DNA of 64,000 nt. Source: Chlamydomonas sphaeroides. Its lineage: Eukaryota > Chlorophyta > Chlorophyceae > Chlamydomonadales > Chlamydomonadaceae. This document shows positions 1 to 10,861 of this stretch, in pieces (within the stretch, counting starts at the first letter, position 1; each line of letters starts with the position of its first letter). The DNA is taken from positions 1 to 64,000 of the forward strand of contig BDDC01000383.1 in NCBI GenBank assembly GCA_001662425.1. The letters run 5' to 3'. The notes beneath the pieces were generated by a model. It ran no database searches. It was given only the letters and a program-made list of their open reading frames with translations, and was not told the origin of the DNA. Made by a program: the position numbers and the translations under genes.

Positions 1-34
1 CCCTCCTCCCCTTCCTCCCCCTCCTCCCCCTCAG

Positions 35-3000
35 CACCTACTCATCGCTCATCTCGCAGATCAAGGGCAAGTCGCGGCTGTCGCAGGTGGGCCGGGGTCC
101 GCCCGCAGGTGGGCCGGGGTCCGCCCGCGTGCTCCATTGGCCGCCGCCCCTCCCGCCCACACCTCCGCCCTCAGGCCAGGTCATCTGCCGGCTGGTGGTC
201 CAAGGGTCGGGCGCCCCCGTGCCTTACGCCCTGCACGCCGACGGCACTAACCCTAGGCCCTCCACTCTCTGCCCTTTCTCCCCTTTCTCCCATCCCCGAC
301 AACCCAAGGTCATCGACTGGCTGGTTCACGGGGTGGGCACTGCCGGTGGGCCCAGCCCCGCGGACGGCGGCGCGGCGGCGCAGACGGCGCAGGCGGCGTG
401 GGACGGACTGATCGTGCTGGTGGGGCCAGCGGTGTCGGGTGTTGACTGGGGTGGGATTAGTCGGGGAACGGGACCGAAGGATATGTATTTGTGCTGCTGC
501 CTAGGGCTCACAGCGGGAGGGGCCATGTCGTCCCGGACTCTGTTCCCTGGAGGGGTGCCACAAGTCCAAGAACCCCGCACGACCCCTGCCCCGCACGAAC
601 CCAGCTGGTGCTGGCCCCCTCCCCCCCCGCCCCATCCCCCCCAGGACGAGTGCCACAAGGCCAAGAACTACGTGCCGGGCAAGGAGGGCGCCTCAACCAA
701 GGTACGACGCGACCCGGTGCGGCGCGGTGACCGCGCGTGCCTGACAGCCCAAGCGGCTGTGCGGGTGAGCTGCCAGGCGCCGCCGCCTTTGCGCCGCCCG
801 CTGACGGGGTGCCACGCTGAAGGCTACAGGCGCCGGCAGGGCGCGAGCGCGGTGCTGCCCCGGCCCCAGAAACCGCCCACCCGCTTGCCTTGGCCTAGCA
901 CGCTCCTCTTTGCCGTCCCCATCCCTCTGGCCCTGCACCTGCTGCCCGCCATGTTCCGCCGCCCAGGTGGCGGCGGCGGTGATTGCGCTGCAGGAGCGGC
1001 TGCCGCGGGCCCGCGTGCTCTACTGCTCGGCCACGGGCGTCAGCGAGGTGAGCCGGGCCGGGGCGGGCGGGCGCGGGAGCGGAAGCGGGCTGCGCGCGCG
1101 GCCAACATGGCCCATTCCGGGCAGCGCGTGTCGGCACGAACCCTCCCCCCCTTTTCCCCCACTTTCCCTCCCCCTCCCCACCCACCCCCAGGTCGGCAAC
1201 ATGGCCTACATGACTCGCATGGGGCTGTGGGGCCTCGGCACCGCCTTCGACAGCTTCGCCACCTTCCTGGACAGGTGGGCTGGGCAGCGGGGAGGCGGGC
1301 GCGCAGGGCGTGGGTGTGGGCACGCGGGCAGGTTGAGTTGGGAGCTGCGCCCCCTCCTGCCCTGCCCTCTGCCCGCCAAGCGTGCCCGCTGCTCGCTGCA
1401 GCCGTCGCCGGTGGGCGCTGCTGTGTCGTCATGTTGTCGTCCCTGCACCGCGTGTCAAACCCAACTCCTCCTTACCCCAACCCCTTTCCCCCTCCCCCCG
1501 CCCCCTTGCCAGCATGCGGCGGCGCGGTGTGTCGTTCCTGGAGATGCTGGCCATGGAGATGAAGGCGGAGGGCAAGTACGTGGCGCGCGGGCTCAGCTTC
1601 AGGTGAGAGGGGGCCAGGAGTGGGATGGGGCAAGGGAAGAGGGCATGTGCGACGAGGCATAGGGTGAGGTGAGCAGGATTGGGCAGGCGGGCGACGGGGG
1701 GCGGGCCGGTGGTGACGGTGGGAGCGCAAGGGCGGCGGCGGCGGTGGGCAGGAGGGCAGGGGGAGCACGGTGGTGGGCAGGGCGAGGGGAAGGGGAAGCG
1801 TCCGCAAGGCCCGCTGCTGCTCGGCCGCAGGGAGGCGGAGTTCGTCGAGGTGGAGGCGCCGCTCAGCGACGACCAGATCCGCATGTACGACAAATCCGTA
1901 CAGGTGCGGCGTGTGCCGTACAGCTTGTGGCGCATGCGCGGATGTACCGTGCGGATTGCCCGGGTCTCGCGGGGGCTCTTGCCACCACCGCGGCCCTTGC
2001 AGGTTCTTTCTCCACGTCCCGCGCTCCCACACCACACCACGCCAGGTATGGCAGCGGCTGCGCCGGCAGCTGGAGGCGGCCCTGCGCCTCACGGGGGGCG
2101 GCCGCGAGGTGTGGAAGGCCTACTGGTCGGCGCTGCAGCGCTTCTTCAAGCTGCTCTGCGTCAGCCTCAAGGCAAGCGAGTGCAGGGGAGGCCGCGGGGC
2201 AGGAGCGGCACAGCGCGGAGGGGCACATCCGGGAGGGGGGCAGCCTCGGCGCCGCAGGGCCTAGCGCTGCGTCAGCCGCTGGGCAGGAGGGCAGGAGGGC
2301 AGGAGGGCAGGACCCACATGGCAGGAGCCACATGGGAGGAGCCCACAGAGGGGCTTTCAGGCCTCCCCGGCCGAGGCATGCCTGCCCGTGTGCCCGCCCG
2401 TGCACCGCCTGCCTCGCGCTGCGCCCCGATCCCGCTGACTGGGGCGCCCCCTCCCCTTGGGCCCCAGGTGCCTGCGGTGGTGGAGGAGGCGCGGCAGGCG
2501 CTGGCCGAGGGCCACTGCGTCGTCATCGGGCTGCAGGTGGGCCCACGCCGCACACAGTGCTACTCTAGTTATTCTCCATGAAGAATGTGCACACAGTGCT
2601 GTGTAGTGTGTGAGCTGCCTCTGGACATGGTACATAGCTGTGTAGAGGCGGAGGGGTACTGAGTCGTTGCGGGCTGCAGGTGAGCCGCAGGGCGGCACTT
2701 GCTGTGGCGGGGGCTCTGGCCCACCACCTAGAACGAGCTTCGACACGGGCCGCATGACTGCGGGCACACGCCATAAGCCCCTGCCTGCCTCTCTACCTGC
2801 TCCGTTCCTCGGACCCCCAACACCCACTCGGCCCCAGACCACGGGCGAGGCGGCCGCTGACGCGGTGGGCCTGGAGCCGGGCCCCGTGGCCGGGTTCGTG
2901 TCGCCCACCAAGGAGCTGCTTCTGCGCTTCATAGCCACACACTTCCCCACCAGGTGCGGGGCGGGGCGCTGCAGCTGTTCGTGGGGCGGGCCAGGGCGGG

Positions 3001-6000
3001 AAAGGGGCAGGGCTGGGGGCGGCTGGGGACGCAGTCGGGAGGCAGACGGCGCAATCGGTCTGTTCATGTTTAGGGATTGTAGTAGAGTGCACTGTGTGTT
3101 GTGGTGGGGCAGAGCGAGGGCCGGGGACCAGGGCGAGAGACAGGCACGGCAGGGTATGGCAAGGCAGGCAGGCGGCCTGGTACGGCCTCAGCCTGAACCC
3201 CTGGTGCCTACCCCGCCGACTTGCGCCTCAGGAAAGCCGAGCCGGTGGCGGCGCCCGGCAGCGCAGTGGCGAACGCAAACGCCGCCGCAGCGGCGGCGGC
3301 GGCGGCGGCGGCCAACGGCGGCGGAGCCTACGGTACGCCTCGATGCGCTGAGGGCAACCCCTAACCCACCAGTCCCCAACCTTACAACGCCGCAACCGCC
3401 AACCGCCCTGACAGGCTCCGCCGCGGACTACGACAACCCCGTGCCGCCGCCGCTGACTCAGGCCGGCGGCGGCCCTCCCGGCGGGGAGCAGGGCGAGGAG
3501 CTGCCTGCGGCCGTGTCCATGCGGGACGAGCTGCTGGCGGAGGCGGAGGCGCTGCCGCTGCCCGCCAACTTCCTGGACGAGATCATCGACCAGCTGGGGG
3601 GCCCGTCAAAGGTGGGTGGCAAGGAACGAAGGAAGGCACATGTGCAGCAGTTATCAGCCGGCCATGTTCTTGTGTCGGCGTGCAACCTTACTAGGCGAGA
3701 TCATGAAGGCCAGCTGGAGGGGCCGTCAAAGGGTGGTCTCCGGGGACCACCGCCTACGCTGCCCCGAAACATGTTTTAGAAACATGTCCTAGAAGCCCCC
3801 ATATGAAATGCTCGAAGGATGTGCAGAACCCGCGCAGTGACTATGCGGGTGCCCCTCGTATGATGTCGCGCAGGTTGCGGAGATGACGGGGCGCAAGGGC
3901 CGGGTGGTGCGGCTGCCCGCACCGCCGCGGCTCGGGGCAGCGGCGGCCGGGTCGCCCACCGCGGCGGCGGCAGCGGGCGGCGGCGGCGGCGGCCCCGGCG
4001 GCCGCTGCCGGCTTGCGTACGAGCTGCGGGCCAAGCCAGAGAGCTGCGAGATGGACTCACTCAACAGTTGGGTGTTGCAGGAAATTCGTTTACAGGTTAC
4101 GGTGACGAAACTACACTCTGTCTAGGCCTGCGCATGGCGTTTGCGTTTGAACCTCGGCCGACATGCGAGGTCGCCCTTTGGTCGCACCTTGGCACGCTTG
4201 CTGCGGTGCCGTCTGTGCTCGTCCGTCCGCAGGGGAAGCAGGCCAGGCTTAACCCTCCGTCCTCCCTCCCCCCCTCCACCTGCCGCCTGCAGTCAGCGAG
4301 AAGGACGCCTTCCTGTCGGGGCAGCGCCTGGTGGCCATCATCTCCGACGCCGCCTCCACCGGCATCAGCCTGCACGCCTCGCGCGCCGCGGCCAACCAGC
4401 GCCGCCGCCGCCACCTCACCATCGAGCTGCCCTGGTCCGCGGACAAGGTGGGCGGGCGAGGACCCCCCTTGGGTTCGTGCCGGGCCCGGCAATTTGCGGA
4501 GCGGCGCGCAGCCTAAACGGTTTCGTTGTCGAGCGCAAGGTTTGCGCACGCAAGACATGCGTCGAGCGCTCGGCTTCCTACACCGCAGAGGGGAGAACTT
4601 AGGCGGTGCGCGCTGTCGCTGTCGCTGTCGCGATGCATGAAACGTTTCACCGCCTGCCTGCCGGCCCACACGCCATGTCCCCCACACGCCATGTCCCGCA
4701 CAGGCCATGTCCCCTATAGGCCATGTCCCTCGCAGGCCATCCAGCAGCTGCGCCGAGTGTTTTCACATGACTATTAAGACATCATGGATCTTACGTAACC
4801 TTGTATTAGGTCTATGATGCAGTCGTCTCAGCGGCTGCCGCCCCGCCCGCAGGCCATCCAGCAGCTGGGTCGCTCGCACCGCTCCAACCAGGTGTCGGCG
4901 CCCATCTACAAGTGAGCATGCAGGAGCTAGCTGCTGTGCTGCTATGTTGCTATGTTGCTATGCTGCAATGCTGCTACTAGTGGGCGGCAGCAAGCATTGC
5001 TGCTCGTGCCCCTGGGCTGCGAGCTGGCGGGCTGCACGGCCCCAACCCGGCCGCCGTGCGCTCGGCCCCTCGACACCCCGCCCCGCCCCACCCTGCACCC
5101 CACCCCGCCGCCCCCCCCACCGCCCAGGCTCATCTCCACCCGCATCGGCGGCGAGAAGCGCTTCGCGGCCGCAGTCGCTCGGCGCCTGCAGGCGAGGCCC
5201 CCGGGGGCTCTGCAGGGCACTGCGCGGAGGGCGCTGGGCTGCTGCTGCACCGCGCGAGCGTGCCAACCCCCCGAGCCTCGCTGCCTCGGACCCGGGGCTA
5301 CGGCACACCACCGGCCGTGCCTGCCCACCAGCATGGACCCGGGCATGCCCACAGCGCGTGCCTGCCTGCCCGCATGCCCACCCTCCCTTAATTGCAGAGC
5401 CTGGGCGCGCTCACGCGGGGCGACCGCCGCGCAGCCAGCGGCGTGGACCTGTCGGACTCCAACTTCGACTCGCCGCTGGGCCGCAAGTGAGGGCGGAGGG
5501 GAAGGGGCGCGGGAGGGCGGTCCGCGGCGCTGGGCTGTGACGCGCAGTGCGGGGCGTGTGGGCAAGGCACCTGCCAGCCCGACAACCGCTAACCGCCAAC
5601 GCAGGAGCCTGCGCCGCATGTACGACCACATCCAGCTGGCGGCGCCCGTACTGCCGCACGGCGTCAGCCTGGCGGACGTGTTTCGGGAGCACCCCGCGCT
5701 GGCTCGGGTACGTACGGCGTGCTGTACGGCAGCGTGCGGTACGGGACGTGTCGTCGGGTCCCACAACCTATGCCGTACGGTACAACGCCATATCCGCAGA
5801 TCGTCGCAACCCCGGGCAGCAAGGCCCGCCGGAAGGCCGCCGCCGCCGCCGGGAAAACCGCCGACTACGACCAGCCGTTCGAGTACGACGACCCGGCCGT
5901 GGTCGCCGTACACGTGGCGGCGCTGCACGAGCGCTGCCGTACGTTCTGCGAAGCGGCGGGCCTGGAGCTGCCGGCGCCGCGGCCCGGCGCGCTGTCAGCT

Positions 6001-9000
6001 GGCGGCGGCGGGGCCGCGGACGGCGGCGGCGGCGCGGCGGCGCCAGCCAAGGAGGCGGGTGCGTGTCCGCCGCCGCTCACTGGCGCACCCGCGTAACGGC
6101 TCGCGGGCGCTCTTCTGCGTCGCATGGCCACCCCTGGCCCCTGGCCCTTGGCCTTCTCTGCCTGCCTGCCTGCCTGCCTGCCTGCTTAGCTGCCTGCCTG
6201 CTTAGCTGCCTGTCTGCCGCCCCGCCTGCCTGCCTGCTTACCGGCCCGCAGGTGGCGGCGGCGGCGAGGAGGGCAAGGAGGACAGGGGCGGCGGCGACGT
6301 GCGGCGCTTCCTGAACCGCCTGCTGGGGCTGCGGGTGGAGCAGCAGGGTGCGGCAGGGGCAGGGGCAGGGGCGGGGGGCCGGCAGTGACGGGGGCAGCGG
6401 CCGTGGGCGGCAGCGCTGGGTTGCCGCTCGTCCATGCCCCCTGCCCGCCCGCCCACCCGCAGGCATGCTGTTCGCATAGTACGCCGCGGTGCCTCTCGTG
6501 GCTTGGCACGAACCCCACGAACCCACCTCGTTGCCCTCCCCGATCCCCCCTGCCCGCCCGCCCACCCGCAGGCATGCTGTTCGCCTACTACGCCGCGGTG
6601 CTGGGCGCCGAAATCTCGCGGGCCCGCGCCGAGGGGCGCTACTCGGAGGGCCTGGCTGACCTGGCGGGCAGCCAGATCAAGCACAAGGTGGGGACAGCTG
6701 CGACACATACACATGCAGGGTACCGTACGGTGTTAACTACTAACTGTAAGGAATACACACACACACACACAGTAACGCCCTATAAATTTGGACACACAGT
6801 AATATACCGTGCCGTGCAGTAGCGCCACTATGCAGTACACCAGCAGGCAGTGTGCTAGCGTAAGCAGCATCAGCAGGCAGACACGGACTAGGCGCGTGGG
6901 CGGGGCTGGAGGTCATTGGGCTGTGCCCTCCCCAAACCAAGCCGCTGCCTTCCCGCCCGCCGCCACACGCGGCCGCCGGGTCCGCCTTCGCGGCCCCCGC
7001 AGTCCCGCGCGCTGCTTTGGACCGACCCGCTCAGCCGCCTGAGCACGCACGTCGCGTCCTTTGATGTGGACCGCGGGCTCAGCTGGGAGGTGAGCGGGCG
7101 GGATCTGGGCGGGCTTGAAGCTCCGGCCGGCATGGCTGAGAACCCACATGGATCACGGCCGAACGGTGCCCAGGGGCCGAGGAGGAGCGACACGTGCGCT
7201 GCTGTGTGCCTGCACACTACCCTCCTGCAACCGCCCTGTCCCCGCCACCACGGCGCCCACGCGCAGGCCGCCCGGCGGCTGTTGGAGCGGGAGCGGCTGC
7301 CCGGGGACCTCAGCGGCTTCCGGCTCAGCCGCCGGCCGCTGGGCTCAGCGCACCTGGTGCTGCTGGCGCTGCAAAAGCCCGGCAGCAAGAGCGCCTTCGC
7401 CATAGCGCGGCCCAACACGGGTGCGGCCGCTGCGGCGGGGGCAGGGGACAAGGAAGGCAGGCGCGGATGGCCGCGTCGGCGGCATCGCGCAGCGGCGGCC
7501 AGCGGTGTGGGGGCTGGCGGCTGGCCTGGCCCGGGGTCCGTCGTGTGAACCTGGGGTCGCATGGGGTCGTACGGGCATGGAGGCACCGACCCGAGGGGGA
7601 GGCCCCAACCGCCACCACCAACCCCGGACGGCGCACGACTGCCGCTGTCCTCAACCGCCAACCGCCTCCAACCGTCAACCGCCGACCGCCGCAGGCCGGG
7701 CCTACTTCGACATGGACCGTGCCGACCTGGACGCCAAGTACCAGCCCCCGCCGCCCCCGGGCAGCCCCGAGGAGGAGGCGCTGGGCGCGGCCTGGCGGTC
7801 CGCGTTCGAGTCCAGCCTGAGCCAGTGCAGCCACGGGCCAGGCTGCCGGGCGGGTCCCGACTGCGCGGTGGGCTGGGGGATGGGCTGGGCCGGTTGGGGC
7901 TGCGGTGATGCAGGGGTGTGTGTGTGTGTGGGTTGGGTGCGGCGTGCGTTTGGTCGGGAGGTTGGTGCTGCGGCGTAACAGGGTACGGGTTGGGGATGAC
8001 ACGGTGGGCCTGCTGGGAGCGTAGCGGCTGCTAGGAGGGGCGGCTGCTTGCGGCCCGGGCGCCGCGCCCCTTCGCCTCGTCCGCCGCTCCGCCCGCCTGG
8101 ACGGTAGGCGGCCGCCGCCGTCTCACGCGCTCACATACCACCGCTCGCAACCCTCTCCGCCCCCCGCTGCCCCTGCCCCCCGCTGCCCCTGCCCCTGTGT
8201 CCCCCCCTGTGCCGCAGGTTGGCCGCAGAGTGACCAGCGTGCACGTGCTGAGCGGCTCCGTAGTGCGCGTGTGGGGCAGCCTGGAGGCGGTGCTCGCGCG
8301 CAGGTGCGGGCGGTGGGGGCCGGGCGCCTGGAGTGCTGTGCTGGCAGCAGCAGCAGCGCGAGCTGGTGTGGGACGCGTTACCGTGCGGGGTGCCAACGGC
8401 TCAAAGGGCCCAACGGGGGCCCCCGTGGGCTCAGCCGTGCGCCACCACCGCCCGCTGCCCCTTGGTGCAGGGAGGCGGAGCTGCCCAAGATGGAGCGCTC
8501 GCTGCGGGTGGTGCGTGGGGCGGGGTGCTAGAGGGCGGCAGGGCGGGGTGCTAGAGGGCGGCAGTGCGGGGTGCTGGAGGGCGGCAGTGCGGGGTGCTGG
8601 AGGGCGGCAGTGCGGGGTGCTGGAGGGCGGCAGGGCGTGCCGCGGCTGCGGCTGCGGCCGAGGCCGAGGCCGCCGATGGGAGCCAAGGGCCAGGGGCGCA
8701 GGTGTTGCCGGGGTGGGTCGGTGGTTGCCGCCCGGCCCGAGGCCCGAGCACCGGTTGTCACGAGGTTCCCTGAGGCTGAGGCACGGCGATGAATGGCAGC
8801 GGCGGAGCTGGTACCCGGCTGCGGCCGCCGGGGTGGTGGCTGGGGTGTGGCCGCCGCGTGCGACTGCGCGCCTCGGCCCCAGTGCGGTGCTTGCTGCTCG
8901 CTTGCTTGCTCGCAGGTCCGGGTCGAGTGGCAGGACGAGCCCAGCAGCGACGGCGACGACGACGTCGTGGAGGTGCCGCCGCCAGCGGCTGCGGCGGCGG

Positions 9001-10861
9001 CGGCGGCGCCGGCGCCGGCGCCGGGCTCCCCGCAGGTCACGCTTAGCGGCGACGATGACGACGACGACGGCGGCGGCGGCGACGGCGACGGCGGCGCGAC
9101 GGCGCCCTGCTCCGTTGGGCGGCCAGCAGCGGCGGCGGCGGCCAAGGGTCGCAAGCGCGCCAGTGACGGCGGCGGCGGCGCCGCCGCCGCCGGCCCGACG
9201 CGCAGTCTGGTGGGGGTGCGCTACCCGGCGGCGCTTCTGGACGAGGTTGTCATGGCGCTGCAGTCGGCGGCGGCGCAGAGCACGCTCGCGCGCCTGCCCG
9301 GCGGCGCCGTCGGCCTACGGCCGCTGCCGCCGTCGGTGGCGGCAGCGGCGGTCGGCCCGGCGGCGGCGGAGGCACCGACGCCGATCGATAAGCGCGCTCT
9401 GGCGATGGCGTTCCGGTGGGTTCCTTTCATACTTGCCAAGCGCCTGTGCTTAACGTTGTGACAAGGCACCGGTGCGCTGTGGGGTGGGACCAGAACCCAC
9501 TCCGCATGCGCCTCCGTGTCTCATGCAACGACGCCCCCAGGCCGCCGACGACGCTGCACACCTTCTTCAAGCCCGCCGCACCTGGCGGCGCCGCCGACGG
9601 CGACGGGGGCAGCGAGGGCAAGCCAGCGGATGGCGCCGCCGCCAGCGGCGCGGGCGGCGGCAAGCCGGCTCTGGTCCTCCAGCTGCCGCTGGGTTCGCGC
9701 GCGCCGCTGCCGACGGTCCTGCCGCCGCCAGCGGCCCGGCCTGCTGTCAAGCAAGAGCCCGCGGCGCCGCTGGCGGCGGCAGGCCGGCGGCCGGCGGGCG
9801 ACGGCGGCGGCGCGGCGGCGCCGCCAGCCAAGCGGGCCAAGACGGCCATCGTCAGCTCCTCCGCCAAGGGCACCGGCGGCGGCGGCAAGGGTAGCGGCAA
9901 AGCAGGCAAGGCGGCGCCGCCACAGCCGCAGCAGCCTGGCGGAGGCATCAAGGCGGCCTTCGCAAGGGCGGCGGCGACGCCGCCGGGCCCGGCCCCCCGC
10001 GGCGGCACCGCCGCAGCCGCTGGCGGCGGCTCGCCAGCGAGTCCCAGCGTCATCTCCCTGGACGGCTCCGTCGACACGCGCGGGGCTGTTGTCGGCACCG
10101 CCGCCGCGACACCGGTGGCCAACGCCGCCCTTAAGGCGCCTGCCGCTGCCGCCGGTGGTGGCGACGCGGCTGACGTTGTCATGCATGACGGCGGCGCCGC
10201 CGCCGCCAGCCGCCGGCTGGCGGCGGTAACGCCGCTGCCGTCAGCGGCTGCAGCCGAGTACGTCGGCGGCAGCAGCGACGATGAGGGCGCTGGGCAAGAC
10301 CGGCCGGCGGCGCGCAGATCCGAAGAGGGCACGGGGCTGCGACGATCGCAGCGGGCAGTGGTGGCGCAGGGCCGGACGGCGGCGGCGGGTCGTTGCGGTG
10401 GCGATGGCGGCGGCGAGGACGGCGACGGCGAGGACGGGGCGGTTGCGGAGGAGCTCGAAGACGAGGACGAGGACTTCGGTATAGAGGGCCCTGACGATGA
10501 CGATGATGCCGACGGCGATGGCAATGACGACGATGGCGACTTCGATTTCGTGGTCGATGAGGCGGAGCAGGACGAGAACACCGCGCCGCGGCGGCCCTCG
10601 GCAGCAGGCGGCAACCGCAGCTCCGGCGCCGCGGCCGCGGCGCCGCCACAAAAGCAGCACCGGCGGCCGTCGGCAGCAGCAGCGGCTGGTGGTGGCGGCG
10701 GCGGCCGGGGCGGCGGCGGCGCCGCCGCCGCCGCCGCGGCGGCGGCGATGGCACAGCTGCGCGGCATGGGCTTCAGTGCGGCCCAGGCGGAGAAGGCGCT
10801 GTGGATGGCGCGAGGCGACTGCGCGAGGGCTGTGGAGCTGTGCCTGGGCGGCATGTGCTGA
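35..10861 (+). CDS. Strawberry notch (SBNO/FGT1-type) helicase-like protein, 5' partial
   Basis: Nuclear SF2 helicase-like co-regulator of the strawberry notch family; Arabidopsis FGT1 is a family member known to act with chromatin remodellers. Exons: 35-86, 309-419, 645-701, 967-1047, 1192-1274, 1513-1602, 1831-1903, 2046-2171, 2468-2536, 2838-2953, 3232-3332, 3415-3611, 3874-4066, 4293-4447, 4853-4911, 5128-5191, 5398-5486, 5605-5707, 5800-6058, 6252-6347, 6572-6687, 7003-7089, 7267-7420, 7695-7867, 8218-8303, 8471-8510, 8916-9415, 9541-10861; all phases agree, giving 1,549 residues in the window. Family motifs in order: Walker [80 protein letters not shown]. The Walker A part lies upstream of the window. 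The last two exons add a Gly/Ala-rich acidic tail, a basic PAKRAK stretch, a PIP-box-like TTLHTFFKP and a C-terminal UBA-like helix bundle. Introns 8 and 16 start with GC. Family call is very secure; tail roles are inferred. Confidence 0.93.
4731..4750 (+). repeat. Relic copy of SBNO exon 15 splice acceptor and exon start
   Basis: Twenty bases here are identical to 4848-4867, the acceptor and first codons of SBNO exon 15 (AIQQL). The copy lies in the intron upstream of the true exon and then diverges (it reads RRVFSHD and then stops). It is preceded by short GGCCATGTCC repeats at about 4665-4735. Confidence 0.8.
6161..6251 (+). repeat. TGCC-rich simple repeat in SBNO intron 19
   Basis: Degenerate TGCCTGCC/TTAGCTGCC repeats fill the 3' part of the intron between 6058 and 6252 and merge with the pyrimidine tract of the exon 20 acceptor. 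Confidence 0.7.
6438..6491 (+). repeat. Relic copy of SBNO exon 21 start, containing an in-frame stop
   Basis: These 54 bases match 6547-6600, the pyrimidine tract, acceptor and first codons of exon 21, with two differences. One difference turns the TAC codon after Met-Leu-Phe-Ala into TAG. The acceptor AG at 6461-6462 is intact, so splicing to it instead of 6572 would stop translation within six codons. It may be a poison splice site or simply a decayed duplication. Confidence 0.85.
8522..8636 (+). repeat. Minisatellite, 23-bp unit, five copies
   Basis: A G-rich unit beginning GGGGTGCTGGAGGGCGGC repeats with a period of 23 bases at 8522, 8545, 8568, 8591 and 8614. It sits in SBNO intron 26 (8511-8915). 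Confidence 0.85.
8916..10861 (+). other. SBNO C-terminal extension: acidic, PIP-box-like and UBA-like segments
   Basis: These are the last two SBNO exons (8916-9415 and 9541-10861). The start is acidic and Ala-rich. The second exon opens with TTLHTFFKP, which resembles PCNA-interacting peptides (hydrophobic-x-x-Phe-Phe-Lys) but lacks the usual Gln. A basic PPAKRAK patch near 9818-9845 could be a nuclear localisation signal. An Asp/Glu run follows at about 10440-10590. The final 35 residues ([18 protein letters not shown], then LWMARGD, then AVELCL) fit a UBA domain, including the MGF loop. I do not recall this combination in animal or plant SBNO proteins. Confidence 0.7.

Noticed and set aside
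178..213. Possible relic of SBNO exon 2 (VICRLVVQG against VIDWLVHG)
   Set aside because: Similarity is short and could be chance; not strong enough to list beside the clear relics.
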